Source: Flavobacterium odoriferum
Lineage (GTDB): Bacteria; Bacteroidota; Bacteroidia; Flavobacteriales; Flavobacteriaceae
Length of the DNA stretch: 64,000 nt
Assembly: GCF_025499515.1 (NCBI RefSeq)
Contig: NZ_JAMKFA010000017.1
Span: forward strand, 1-64,000
Direction of reading: 5' to 3'
A program made the translations under genes and the position numbers. The first letter of the stretch is position 1, and each line of letters opens with the position of its first letter. Shown here piece by piece: positions 54,291-63,999 of this stretch. The notes under the pieces were generated by a model, which was not told the origin of the DNA, did not search any database, and worked only from the letters and a program-made list of their open reading frames with translations.

Positions 54291-55045
54291 TTCTTAAATT
54301 TTTCTAATGCTTGTTTGGTAAAGTTTGATAAAACTAATCGTCCAGAAATTGAAGCTCTTTCATATAATAAGCTGTCCCAGTGGTTTGTTCCTTCCCAAAA
54401 AACTTTTTTCATTTCAACTAAAGCTTCTGGATTATAGGATGAAAGTTCAAGGGTAAAGTTTCTTAAATTTTCGTCTAACAATTCTATTGTTTCAAAAACT
54501 TCGGTAAATAAACCTTTTTCATTTGCCCATTGAGCCGTTTTCCATAAAGTAGGTGTAAGTGTCATTTCGGTAAAAGCTGTTTTTCCGATTTTTCTACTTA
54601 CGGCAGGTTCAATTACAAAAGGGCCAATTCCAATAGCAATTTCTGATAATTTTATGGCACTATTATTAGTTGCAAAAGTATGATCACATGCTGCAGCTAA
54701 ACCTACACCACCACCAACTGCTTTACCATGAATTCTTCCAATAATTGGTTTTGTGCATTTTCGCATAGCGTTAATTACATTTGCAAATCCTGAAAAAAAC
54801 AGATTTCCATCTTTTTCATTTGAAATTGAAAGCAGTTCATCGAAAGAGGCTCCTGCACAAAAGGCACCTGTTCCTTCGCTTTTTAAAATAATCACGGAAA
54901 CGGTATCTAAACTACTTAAATAGTTAATTTCTGAAGTTAATTTTTGTAATAAATTACTCGGAAATGAATTGCTTGCTGGATGTGAAAAACATACCGTAGC
55001 AATTTTATTTTCATCAATTATAATTGAAAGATTTCCTAATTCCAT
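54287..55045 (-). CDS. Enoyl-CoA hydratase/isomerase family protein (crotonase)
   Basis: 252 residues. The CoA-binding loop AFCAGASFDEL and oxyanion/helix region GKAVGGGVGLAAACD are clear. Of the two catalytic glutamates of enoyl-CoA hydratase, the first is replaced by Gly115 while the second (Glu135, SEIAIG) remains. The same combination occurs in methylglutaconyl-CoA hydratase-like and other crotonases, so the reaction is not fixed. It starts 2 bp after the T9SS gene stops. Confidence 0.88.
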   Translation of the reverse strand: MELGNLSIIIDENKIATVCFSHPASNSFPSNLLQKLTSEINYLSSLDTVSVIILKSEGTGAFCAGASFDELLSISNEKDGNLFFSGFANVINAMRKCTKPIIGRIHGKAVGGGVGLAAACDHTFATNNSAIKLSEIAIGIGPFVIEPAVSRKIGKTAFTEMTLTPTLWKTAQWANEKGLFTEVFETIELLDENLRNFTLELSSYNPEALVEMKKVFWEGTNHWDSLLYERASISGRLVLSNFTKQALEKFKK

Positions 55046-55047
55046 TT

Positions 55048-58000
55048 TTATCTTTTTAAACTAAAGTGTGATTTAAACTCTTTTCTTTGGTTATTTTCAA
55101 TGTATTCCACTTTAAACCAATAGTCGGTTGAAGGTAAAAGATTACCATTAAATGTTCCGTCCCATCCTTGACCTTGAGCACTGAGTTGTTTTAAAAGTTT
55201 GCCATATCTATCATAAATAGAAATTAAACCCTCATATTCATTTGGTAAACGAATGTTCCAAAAATCATTATATCCATCACCATTAGGTGTGAAGTAATTT
55301 GGATAAGTGATAGTTTGCAATTCTTCAGAAAACAATATTCCACATCCTTGAATATCTCGAACATAAACAATATAGCTTCCATTTTGTAAGTCAGAAAATA
55401 TTGGACTTGACTGCCAATTAATAGCATCGATACTGTACTCATAAATGCCGAATCCACCTGTAGCAATAGCTTCAATCGTTGCCAAACCACTTGAAAATGC
55501 TGGTGTAATTAAATTGGCTTCAAATGTTTCTGGTTCAGATGAAAAAGTAGTAGTAATTGAATCGAAATTAACACAATTTGTGTCGGTATTTGTAACAATT
55601 ACTGAGAATGTTCCGCCAGAAGTAATATCAAATAAAGGTGAATTTCCATTTGGATTTGTTGGTGTCCATTGATACGAATAATTGCCAGATGTTGCAGGTG
55701 TTGCATCTACAGTTTGTAAACCTAATCCTGTTATTGGATCAATGCATAAAACAAAATCTAAACCTAAATTAATGTCTGGTAATGGGTTTACAATTAATTG
55801 TATATACGGGCCAACACCAAAACACTCATTATTTAATTCACTATCTATTCTTGCCCAAACTATTTGAGAATTTGGTATAATATTTCTATAATTTGTAATG
55901 TTTGTAATTGCATTTATTTCGGCTAATGCATCGCTTTCATTTTCATAAAATGTTACCACTAAAGGTTGACTTGTTGAGAAAAATGATAATAAATTTTCTA
56001 TTGCATTTTCAGCTAAAATAGGGCTGTCTAAATTAAAATAGTCATATCCATCAACATCAGTGTCTGTTGAACTAATATAATCGTCACATTCATAAATGGT
56101 AAAAAGATGTGTTGAAGGTATTGTGGTTGTAGAAACAATTAAATTTACTAAAGAAGTTCGTATACATCCATTCGGATTTGTAATTCTTGCCCAAACCTGT
56201 GTTCCATTAGGGGCATTAAAATTTAATTCATTTACAATTAAATCAGTGTTATTCTGTGCTCCAAATAGGGTATTATGATAGGTATAAGTATTTGTAGTTT
56301 CTGAGGATATGATTGTATTTGCTTCTGTTAAATTAAAATCTGTAACAGCATCATTGTCGGTATCACACTGTTTAAGAGTTATTGTTGAGCTTACTGTTGG
56401 AAGCGAATAAACAACTAAATTAAAATTAGTTATAGCAAAACAATTAGTAGTGTTATTTGTTAATCTAGCATAAATTATTCTATCATTAGTTAAAATTGTT
56501 GTTATTCCTCCAATTCCGTTTTCTGCATCAGTAATAGAAGTGTGATAGGTTACAGTTATTCCAGTTTGTCCATTTAATATTTCTGCGGTTTTAGATGTAA
56601 GATTAAAAGTTGCTATACCATTTGTATCATTTCCATCTAAATTGTTATCACAGATAGAATAGTTTGTGATAGCATATACTATTGGGGCAGGGTTATTAGT
56701 AACAGATATAGACGCCGATATTTCATTGCATGCATTTACTGCAGGAATAATATAGCTATAGGTGCCTCCTAAATCAACATTTGGATTGAAAACACCTGTT
56801 CCTGATGATAGTGCTGGAGACCAATAACCACCAACTTCAGCATTGCTTCCTAGAAGTGGAAATAAATCGAACGAAGAATTGTTATTACAAACAGTTATGC
56901 TATTATTATTTCCTGCATTATTGGCCTGTTGAATAGTTACACTTACATCAACGTCTACAATATCGCATGTTGAGATATAACTATAATTATATACTCCAGC
57001 TATATCAATATTTGGGTTAAATATATTGGTTCCACTAGCTAAAGGTGGATTCCAAGTACCTCCAGGCTCAGGATTACCTTCTATTTCATCCAATAAATCT
57101 ATAGAATTATTTGAGCAAATAGTAACATCAGTATCTCTAGGGGTACTTCCAAATCCAGAATAGTATCCTCCAAATCCAGCAAATCCGCTAAACCCAAAAA
57201 CACCAACGGCAAGTGGTCCTGTAGATTCTATTTTGGCATTACCTGTAATATCAGGAATACGATATGTTACCCAATCAGAATTTCCTACAACTGATTGCGG
57301 TAAAGCTGTTGTAGCTACATCATTAATAGTAACTGTAGCTCCTGTATATGTAACAGCTATGACATCACCAAAATACTCATTTGTTCCAATAAAATTAATT
57401 TTTGGGATTAAGTCTACTTTTCTTTGAAAAAAACAACTTAAAGGAGGTATGAAGTTTAATCCTGAGGTAGCATCACTAATATCTCCAGCAATAATTTGAT
57501 ATAAATAGATAGGTTTATCACTAGTGATATACATATTCTGATTATTTATCCCTTGATAGTTAGAAGTTGGAATTAAAAAATAGTCACCTGCATTAATTAT
57601 TGTTATTGGAGTTGTGCTCCCATTTACGTATACTGAAGTGTTATCTTCTGTTGCTATTACTAATGGTAGTTCTGTATTTGAGCTTCCATTTCCTTTGACA
57701 ACAATATATTCTGAACCAACCTCTGCAATTGGAACAATTTGATCGAGATTAAAATCTTGACCTTCTTCTTGAGTAGCCATTCCTGCCAATGCATTTCCAG
57801 TATTAACAGCAATGTTTTTATCCGATTCAACTAAAGCTCCTACAAAGCCTGATAAATTATTTCCAACATCTGTGTAGCCAGAAAGAATAACGGTTTCTCC
57901 TGCGTTTAGTGTGAAAGTTTGACTATCTAATGTTATTGGCCCAATTGAAGAGACAAACTCAACATTTATATCATAATCAGAAATTGTAACAGTTGTATTA

Positions 58001-58497
58001 TTTTCAGTTGCCATAAAACTTGAAACAAAGTTTCTTGTTGAGCCAGGACTAGTTTGCGGTAAACTTCCTAATCTAAACTTTTTTCCAATTCCTGATTTTC
58101 CTTTTGAGACTAATGTTTCAGCGTGATTTTGTGACCTTACTCTAAAACTTACATAGAATTCGCCACTTCCTTCTAAGATAAGACCTCTGTCTACGTTAAC
58201 TACATTGACATAACGTATTGGGCAGAACATCAAAGAATTTTGATCTTCACCAATTAAAATTTCCCTTGGATTTCCTTGAGAAATAGTAAAGGGTGATCCA
58301 GCAATAGGAACTCCAGCTCCATTTGTAATTTCAACTGAAAATGGAACAGGTTCAGGTGTTGATAAATATATGTATTGCACACCAACTACACTTGCATCAC
58401 GAGCATGTAAAGGAGGTAACCAATGCTTATTACTTAATTGTGAATAAGTAATATTTGAAATTAAGATTAATAATAAAAATAATATTCTTTTTAACAT
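55048..58497 (-). CDS. T9SS type-B secreted protein with IgGFc-binding-like N-terminal domain
   Basis: 1149 residues. Signal peptide (MLKRILFLLLILISNITYSQ); an IgGFc-binding-protein-like domain (about 30-440; PIYLYQIIAGD). Two cysteine-containing repeats with EPGGTWNPPLASGTNIFNPN / EVGGYWSPALSSGTGVFNPN follow (about 460-600). Three further Cys-rich repeats (about 610-865, ICDNNLDG.., QCDTDND.., ECDDYISS..) precede a last beta domain. The type-B C-terminal signal is YFTPNGDGYNDFWNI, then LISIYDRYGKLLKQL. It is likely a surface or secreted binding protein. The barrel protein gene is 63 bp upstream. Confidence 0.9.
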   Translation of the reverse strand: MLKRILFLLLILISNITYSQLSNKHWLPPLHARDASVVGVQYIYLSTPEPVPFSVEITNGAGVPIAGSPFTISQGNPREILIGEDQNSLMFCPIRYVNVVNVDRGLILEGSGEFYVSFRVRSQNHAETLVSKGKSGIGKKFRLGSLPQTSPGSTRNFVSSFMATENNTTVTISDYDINVEFVSSIGPITLDSQTFTLNAGETVILSGYTDVGNNLSGFVGALVESDKNIAVNTGNALAGMATQEEGQDFNLDQIVPIAEVGSEYIVVKGNGSSNTELPLVIATEDNTSVYVNGSTTPITIINAGDYFLIPTSNYQGINNQNMYITSDKPIYLYQIIAGDISDATSGLNFIPPLSCFFQRKVDLIPKINFIGTNEYFGDVIAVTYTGATVTINDVATTALPQSVVGNSDWVTYRIPDITGNAKIESTGPLAVGVFGFSGFAGFGGYYSGFGSTPRDTDVTICSNNSIDLLDEIEGNPEPGGTWNPPLASGTNIFNPNIDIAGVYNYSYISTCDIVDVDVSVTIQQANNAGNNNSITVCNNNSSFDLFPLLGSNAEVGGYWSPALSSGTGVFNPNVDLGGTYSYIIPAVNACNEISASISVTNNPAPIVYAITNYSICDNNLDGNDTNGIATFNLTSKTAEILNGQTGITVTYHTSITDAENGIGGITTILTNDRIIYARLTNNTTNCFAITNFNLVVYSLPTVSSTITLKQCDTDNDAVTDFNLTEANTIISSETTNTYTYHNTLFGAQNNTDLIVNELNFNAPNGTQVWARITNPNGCIRTSLVNLIVSTTTIPSTHLFTIYECDDYISSTDTDVDGYDYFNLDSPILAENAIENLLSFFSTSQPLVVTFYENESDALAEINAITNITNYRNIIPNSQIVWARIDSELNNECFGVGPYIQLIVNPLPDINLGLDFVLCIDPITGLGLQTVDATPATSGNYSYQWTPTNPNGNSPLFDITSGGTFSVIVTNTDTNCVNFDSITTTFSSEPETFEANLITPAFSSGLATIEAIATGGFGIYEYSIDAINWQSSPIFSDLQNGSYIVYVRDIQGCGILFSEELQTITYPNYFTPNGDGYNDFWNIRLPNEYEGLISIYDRYGKLLKQLSAQGQGWDGTFNGNLLPSTDYWFKVEYIENNQRKEFKSHFSLKR

Positions 58498-58560
58498 AGT
58501 TCTTTTTATTGGGATAGCTTGTAAAATTAAGCAGAAATGTAGAATTAATCTAAATATTAA

Positions 58561-61500
58561 CTAAAAAAACGCTCTTAATTGTATATTTCCTGTATGAATG
58601 GTTTTGCTGGTTTCGCTATTTCTGCCTTGGTAGTTGATGTTTACGTCTAAATATTGGGTCAAATTTTTCTGTAGAAGCAATCTCCAAGTTTGATTTTTTC
58701 CAGGTTGTAAGCCTTCTAACATTTGAAATCCTACTGCTGATAACGCATTTCCATCATACGAATTGTTATACATTGAAAATTCACCATTCATGCTAAATCC
58801 TTTTTCGCTGTTGAAAGTAAACGATGTTCCTAAACGAGTTTGTTTTAAAGTTTCAAAAGCTCCAATTTGATTTTCTTTTTGTTGAAATTCGTAAAATATA
58901 TCCCAACTCGCGTTTTTGGAAAATAAGTACCCGATTTTTGGTTCAATTTGATAACCATCAATTTCAAAATTTCGATTTGGATAATTCTCGGAAGTAGATT
59001 CAGTTGAAGTGGTGCTTCCAGAAAAATTAAACAACCAACTTTTCTTTACCAAATGCTGATATTGCAATTGATGCGATTTATTTTTAGCCGAAACACTTCC
59101 CACAGAAAGTAAATTTTGACTTTCGTTTAACAAAAAAGAATAAGTAGTAGAATGATGTTGTTTTCCACGATTAAAAAATAGACTATTTCTAAAATTGGTA
59201 TTCAAACCAATTAATTCATCTTCCTCTTTTGAAAACGGATTCAAATCGAAATTAGCACCATTCCTTTTAATTTTTCGATCAATTAAAAACGAAGTTTGAT
59301 TATAAAAGTGCGAAGCAAATTTCTTAAAACCTTTTTCATTTTGCCATTGGTTAAAATTGAAATTCAACGCTTGCGAAAATTTATTTTGATGCGTTCGTAC
59401 AAAAACCTGATTCGGTAAAAACACTCGAACATAAATCGCTAAATCAGAATACGGAGCAATTTCAAACTCTTGTAATTCCTGAATTCCGTTACCATTATAA
59501 TCGTTCCACATGTAAACGCCTTGTCCAGGTTCTACTTGCAAATAGGTGAATTCTTGTTGGGCAATTGTTCCTGAACTAGTTTCATAAGCCGTTGTAGTCT
59601 GAATTAATTGCCCAAAAAATCTATCCGAATACAAAATTCGTGAATTCAACGATGGTTCGTCTTTTAAATTGGAATCTTCATATTTCAAAGTGCGATAATT
59701 CAAAAACATGCTCAAATTGCTTTTTTCGGTTTTAATTAATTGCGATTTTAAGTAGTACGAATTCGAATGATTTACACGTTCAATTCGGTTGTTTTGCAAA
59801 CTATCATTTTGGCGTTGTAAAAATCCCAATTCCACAAAAACCTTCGTCGAATCGCCTCTTCCTACAAAAGCGCCATATTCTAAAAAACGTTGGCTCAAGG
59901 CCGAAAATGTATTGGTTGCTTTCAGTTTTTCCGAATTATTTTCCAAATTCACCGTGGCACCAACCCAATTTTTACCCAATTTATACGACGAACGATTTTC
60001 ACTTCGAGCAAAAGACGAATTTGAAAGTTCGGAATCACTTTTCATTACACTCGAATTGCTCCAAATCATCCAATTTTTGGTAGCATATTTTCCTGAAAAA
60101 GTATGTTTATTTCCCGAAAATGCATCACCAAAAGTTAAGTTTTCAAACTGATAAAGCGCTTTTCCTTTGTTGTCGAAATTAAAATCCAATCCTGAAGTCA
60201 AAAAGCTTTGATTGCCTAACAAAGCAGAAGTAATGTTCCAATCTCTGTTAAATTCGATGTTGTACAAACGTTCAATCGTTTTGAAATTTTCTTGCACCAA
60301 TTGATAATTCGCAAAGGCATCAATTTTGGTTTTTCCATCAAAAACACGTTGTTTTCCGTTGAATTTTCCAGCAAAACCTTTATTGTTATTGTCATCTAAA
60401 TTCGAATATAAATTTTGGTCGCTGTTGCTTAATGCTACTTCAAAATCTAAAAGTGTTTTCTCGTTTGGATTGTACTTTCCTAAAATGGTTGCCATTTGAA
60501 TTTTTGTTGGCGCAATCAAACGAACAATTGGTTCATAATTTCCTTGCGGAATTCCTGCAATTGGCGGTACATATTCATAAATTTTCCCAACCGCTTGATT
60601 GTTGATTAAAATATAATTTCCTTGATTATTTCCTACTAAAGAAAAACGAACATTATATAATTCGTCAGTAGGATTATTCGAATATTCAAAAACTTCTACA
60701 GCACCAATAATCACTTTTCTATACAAAATTTTATTTTCGGAATAGGAATCTAAATAAGCTGAAGGTCCGTTCATTTCCGAAATATCATCACCAGCGTTTT
60801 GCAAAATATCAATTTGTTCCGAAGATAAATTTTGTTGCAACGGCTGATTTTTTACATCACTTTCAGAATACACATAACCACCAATTTGCCAATTTTCTCG
60901 CTCGTGCGAAATGCCTCCATAGGTGATAAATCGGGTAAAATTTCTATCGGTGTATTGATATTCTACATTGATTCGCATTTCGGAAGTAATTGGAAATAAA
61001 GAAGTAAAAATGATTTCTCCAGCGTTGTAATCGATGATATAATCGTTGTTTTCTCCACGCGTTTTTAAAATTCCGTTTACATAAACCCGTTCCGAACCTG
61101 AAATGACTAAAACATATAATTCGTTATTATTCCCTCGTAATTTATAAGGACCTTGATTTCCTTCTTGACCAACGAAAGAACTTCGTGCATATTGTCCACG
61201 AACCAAAGCGCCAGAAGCAATGACTTCGGTTTTTTTATCAGGTGTTCCAAAAGTGAAGCGAGTGGCTAAACCTTGTACTTTTTTGTTGAAATTCAAGAAA
61301 GCTGATTTTCTATTTTCGAGAAATAAATCTCCAGCTCGAATGTTCCATTTATCCGAAAATAATTCGATGAAAATTTGGTCAAACTCATCTAATTTTTGCG
61401 AATATCCGCCTTCTTGCAAAGGAATATTACTGTCTTGAATGGAAGCACGCAAACTTACTTTGTCCGAAATTTTTCCTGTGATTTGCAAATCTAAATTCGA

Positions 61501-61965
61501 ATTCACCACCGTATTTTGATTGTTTCCAACAGTAACGCCACGCGTGATACTTCCAGAGGTATTCAATCCGTCGAAAGGTTTGAATTTGGTGTTTTTGTCT
61601 TTTTTGAAAACGACTAATTTACCGGCTTCGTTGGAAACCACTTTATCGTCATCATAGATGGAATACGTTTTGGTTAAAAATTCAGGAAATTTAGAATAGC
61701 TAACTACTAACGAATCGGAAGTTGTGATTTCTTTTGTAAAAACTAACGTTCCTTTTTGGAAATTTACCTTGTAAAAACTGGTATCGATGACTTTTCCATT
61801 TTTGTCTTTAATTTCAAAAAAGGAATTGTTTAAACTAAATTTTTCTATTGAAATGGTGTCTTTTGAAAAGGTAATTTTTTTAGTTGGATACGATTGTAAC
61901 GTTTCCTGAGCAAAACCGCCCAAAAAACAAAACAAAAATCCAGCTAAAAAAACAATTTTTTGCAT
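58561..61965 (-). CDS. Large outer-membrane beta-barrel-like protein, unknown function
   Basis: 1134 residues. After the signal peptide (MQKIVFLAGFLFCFLGGFAQ) the sequence is mostly amphipathic beta strands with aromatic strand ends and Tyr/Asn-rich turns, ending in the aromatic GNIQLRAFF. Notable is NDYNGNGIQELQEFEIAPY, an EF-hand-like Asp/Asn loop that could bind calcium. I do not recognise a named family. It is the first gene of the minus-strand unit that continues with the type-B secreted protein, so a role in that protein's export or surface retention is plausible inference. Confidence 0.75.
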   Translation of the reverse strand: MQKIVFLAGFLFCFLGGFAQETLQSYPTKKITFSKDTISIEKFSLNNSFFEIKDKNGKVIDTSFYKVNFQKGTLVFTKEITTSDSLVVSYSKFPEFLTKTYSIYDDDKVVSNEAGKLVVFKKDKNTKFKPFDGLNTSGSITRGVTVGNNQNTVVNSNLDLQITGKISDKVSLRASIQDSNIPLQEGGYSQKLDEFDQIFIELFSDKWNIRAGDLFLENRKSAFLNFNKKVQGLATRFTFGTPDKKTEVIASGALVRGQYARSSFVGQEGNQGPYKLRGNNNELYVLVISGSERVYVNGILKTRGENNDYIIDYNAGEIIFTSLFPITSEMRINVEYQYTDRNFTRFITYGGISHERENWQIGGYVYSESDVKNQPLQQNLSSEQIDILQNAGDDISEMNGPSAYLDSYSENKILYRKVIIGAVEVFEYSNNPTDELYNVRFSLVGNNQGNYILINNQAVGKIYEYVPPIAGIPQGNYEPIVRLIAPTKIQMATILGKYNPNEKTLLDFEVALSNSDQNLYSNLDDNNNKGFAGKFNGKQRVFDGKTKIDAFANYQLVQENFKTIERLYNIEFNRDWNITSALLGNQSFLTSGLDFNFDNKGKALYQFENLTFGDAFSGNKHTFSGKYATKNWMIWSNSSVMKSDSELSNSSFARSENRSSYKLGKNWVGATVNLENNSEKLKATNTFSALSQRFLEYGAFVGRGDSTKVFVELGFLQRQNDSLQNNRIERVNHSNSYYLKSQLIKTEKSNLSMFLNYRTLKYEDSNLKDEPSLNSRILYSDRFFGQLIQTTTAYETSSGTIAQQEFTYLQVEPGQGVYMWNDYNGNGIQELQEFEIAPYSDLAIYVRVFLPNQVFVRTHQNKFSQALNFNFNQWQNEKGFKKFASHFYNQTSFLIDRKIKRNGANFDLNPFSKEEDELIGLNTNFRNSLFFNRGKQHHSTTYSFLLNESQNLLSVGSVSAKNKSHQLQYQHLVKKSWLFNFSGSTTSTESTSENYPNRNFEIDGYQIEPKIGYLFSKNASWDIFYEFQQKENQIGAFETLKQTRLGTSFTFNSEKGFSMNGEFSMYNNSYDGNALSAVGFQMLEGLQPGKNQTWRLLLQKNLTQYLDVNINYQGRNSETSKTIHTGNIQLRAFF

Positions 61966-62182
61966 AAATACTATAACTCCGAATCTTCAAAAGTAGTATT
62001 TATTGTTGGAAAGTTTTGAGTTAAACTCGAATTTGTTTCTTTAAAAAATAAATCAAAAAAGTTGAAAATTTAATATAAATTCCAGAAAAACTGTAGCAAT
62101 TGTTTTATAAGTATGTTTTAATATTGTAGAATAAAACTTTACAATCTAAGACGTTTTATCCTTTTAAATTTAAATATATAAT

Positions 62183-62380
62183 ATGAAAAAATCAAATTAC
62201 TTTCTTATTTCAGGCCTTTTCTTCTTTGCTGCTTCATGTGTTCTTTTAATTTTGAAAGCATATGATATTGCTAATGAAGAGAGCTATGAAATGAAGCAAA
62301 TTTTATTAGTCATCTCTACGATTTTATATGTAGCTTCTTTGGTTATTTATATGGTGATGCGTTTTGGATTGAAAAAGTAA
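62183..62380 (+). CDS. Small membrane protein with two helices
   Basis: 65 residues, two transmembrane segments (YFLISGLFFFAASCVLLIL and ILLVISTILYVASLVIYMVM) joined by a short acidic loop. No family recognised. Divergent from the barrel gene; a long palindrome follows at 62394-62439. Confidence 0.6.
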   Translation: MKKSNYFLISGLFFFAASCVLLILKAYDIANEESYEMKQILLVISTILYVASLVIYMVMRFGLKK

Positions 62381-62393
62381 AATTTTATTTGAA

Positions 62394-62439
62394 CCGCAGA
62401 TTCACAGATTTTTTTAAATAATAATCTGCGAATCTGCGG
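62394..62439. repeat. Palindromic repeat (CCGCAGATT type), possibly also a terminator
   Basis: Arms 62394-62410 (CCGCAGATTCACAGATT) and 62423-62439 (AATCTGCGAATCTGCGG) pair over 17 bp with one G-U pair. It lies between two convergent genes and shares its AATCTG words with the repeat at 25343-25400. Confidence 0.65.
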
Positions 62440-62454
62440 TAATTTATTTTAAGA

Positions 62455-63708
62455 CTACTCTTTCGTTATAATCTGCATTGTTTCTCTTGAAATTTGGCGT
62501 AGCAATATTGTTTTATTCGTTTCTACCACTTTTGAAGCGTTTTCATCAAAATGTCTAATAGTGTAAAGCGATACATTTTCGTTATAAGAAACTTTGAATT
62601 TTTTTGCTAATACTTTTCGTAACTCTTCAAAGTTGTTGTATTTGTCTTCGATACAAACTGAAAAACTAATTGCCGTGTTTTGGATTAAATTCACTTTTAC
62701 TTTAAATTTCGCAAACAAAGCAAAGATTTCACTGATGTGATTTTCCATGATGAAATCAAAATCAATAGATGACAACGATAATAACAATTGGTTTTTCTTT
62801 ACAATAAAACAAGGCGTGTGTGGTTCTAAATCGGCACCTTTTGAAACGCTAGTTCCTGCTAATGTTGGATTGATAAACGATTTTACAAACAACGGAATTT
62901 CCTTTTTCTGTAAAGGTTGTAACGTTTTTGGATGAATTACTGAAGCTCCATAAAAAGCTAACTCAATCGCTTCTCTGTATGAAATTTGGTTCAATAGAAC
63001 TGCATTTTCAAAATATCTTGGATCGGCATTTAAAACTCCAGGAACGTCTTTCCAAATGGTAACGCTTTCCGCACCCAAACAATATGCGAAAATTGCAGCC
63101 GTATAATCTGAACCTTCGCGACCTAAAGTAGTCGTAAAATTATTCTCATCCGAACCTAAAAATCCTTGAGTAATGTTTAAGGTTTTCTTTTTAACGCCTT
63201 TTGAAATTAGTTTTTGAGTGGTTTCCCAATCTACTTGCGCATCGCGGTAATTATTGTCGGTTTTGATTAATGGGCGAACATCAATCCAATTGTTTTTTAA
63301 ACCACTATGATTGAAATAATGACTTACAATCGTAGTAGAAACTAATTCTCCAGTGCTCACCACTTGGTCGTAAACAAAACTATAATTTGGCGACTTATTA
63401 CTGCGAATGAAATATTCTAAATCATCAAAATGTGCGTTTACATCAAAAAACACATCGTGATCTTCGTCTTCAAATAAGTCTAATAAAATTTGGTTGTGGT
63501 ACTTACGAACTTCTTGAAGCGATGCGTGTAATTCCTTCGATTTATCAAAGTAATTTTTGATTACCACTTCTAATGCATTCGTGGTTTTTCCCATTGCAGA
63601 AATTACCAATAAAACATCTTCGTGTCCTACCGTGTTTAAAACATGTAATACGTTTTTTACGCCTTCGGCATCTTTAACCGATGCACCTCCAAATTTAAAA
63701 ATTTTCAT
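62455..63708 (-). CDS. Aspartate kinase
   Basis: 417 residues, monofunctional. Start MKIFKFGGASVKDAEG (KFGGxSV). The catalytic core contains TQGFLGSDENNFTTTLGREGSDYTAA and WKDVPGVLNADPR. A C-terminal ACT-like regulatory region (about 310-400) suggests feedback inhibition by Lys or Thr. It phosphorylates aspartate, the step before Asd. The kinase is on the minus strand, with the GNAT gene 9 bp upstream. Confidence 0.95.
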   Translation of the reverse strand: MKIFKFGGASVKDAEGVKNVLHVLNTVGHEDVLLVISAMGKTTNALEVVIKNYFDKSKELHASLQEVRKYHNQILLDLFEDEDHDVFFDVNAHFDDLEYFIRSNKSPNYSFVYDQVVSTGELVSTTIVSHYFNHSGLKNNWIDVRPLIKTDNNYRDAQVDWETTQKLISKGVKKKTLNITQGFLGSDENNFTTTLGREGSDYTAAIFAYCLGAESVTIWKDVPGVLNADPRYFENAVLLNQISYREAIELAFYGASVIHPKTLQPLQKKEIPLFVKSFINPTLAGTSVSKGADLEPHTPCFIVKKNQLLLSLSSIDFDFIMENHISEIFALFAKFKVKVNLIQNTAISFSVCIEDKYNNFEELRKVLAKKFKVSYNENVSLYTIRHFDENASKVVETNKTILLRQISRETMQIITKE

Positions 63709-63717
63709 TTTGAAGAA

Positions 63718-63999
63718 TTATATAGTTGTGTTTAAAAATTGTTCAATTCCTTTGTCGTCCATGTGAACCACACGCCAATCGCCTAAAACTTTAGCACCCG
63801 ATTTTTCATAGAAATCGATGGCAGGTGTGTTCCAGTCTAAAACATTCCATTCGATTCGGCGAACATTTTCTGCTTTTCCTTGTTTGATGATTTCTTTGTA
63901 AAGTGCAAATCCGGCTCCTGTTCCGCGTTTGTTTTCTTTTACAATTAAATCTTCTAAATGGATGGTTTTGCCTTTCCAAGTCGAAAAACGATAATAGTA
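63718..63999 (-). CDS. GNAT family N-acetyltransferase, 5' end outside the window
   Basis: The last 93 residues of a GNAT protein are present; its start is beyond position 64000. The acetyl-CoA-binding motif is DLIVKENKRGTGAGFALYKEI (the R/Q-x-x-G-x-G/A loop). RRIEWNVLDWNTPAIDFYEKSGAKVLGDWRVVHMD matches the spermidine/diamine N-acetyltransferase subgroup, so a polyamine or thialysine substrate is likely. It is upstream of aspartate kinase with a 9-bp gap. Confidence 0.85.
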   Translation of the reverse strand, partial: YYYRFSTWKGKTIHLEDLIVKENKRGTGAGFALYKEIIKQGKAENVRRIEWNVLDWNTPAIDFYEKSGAKVLGDWRVVHMDDKGIEQFLNTTI

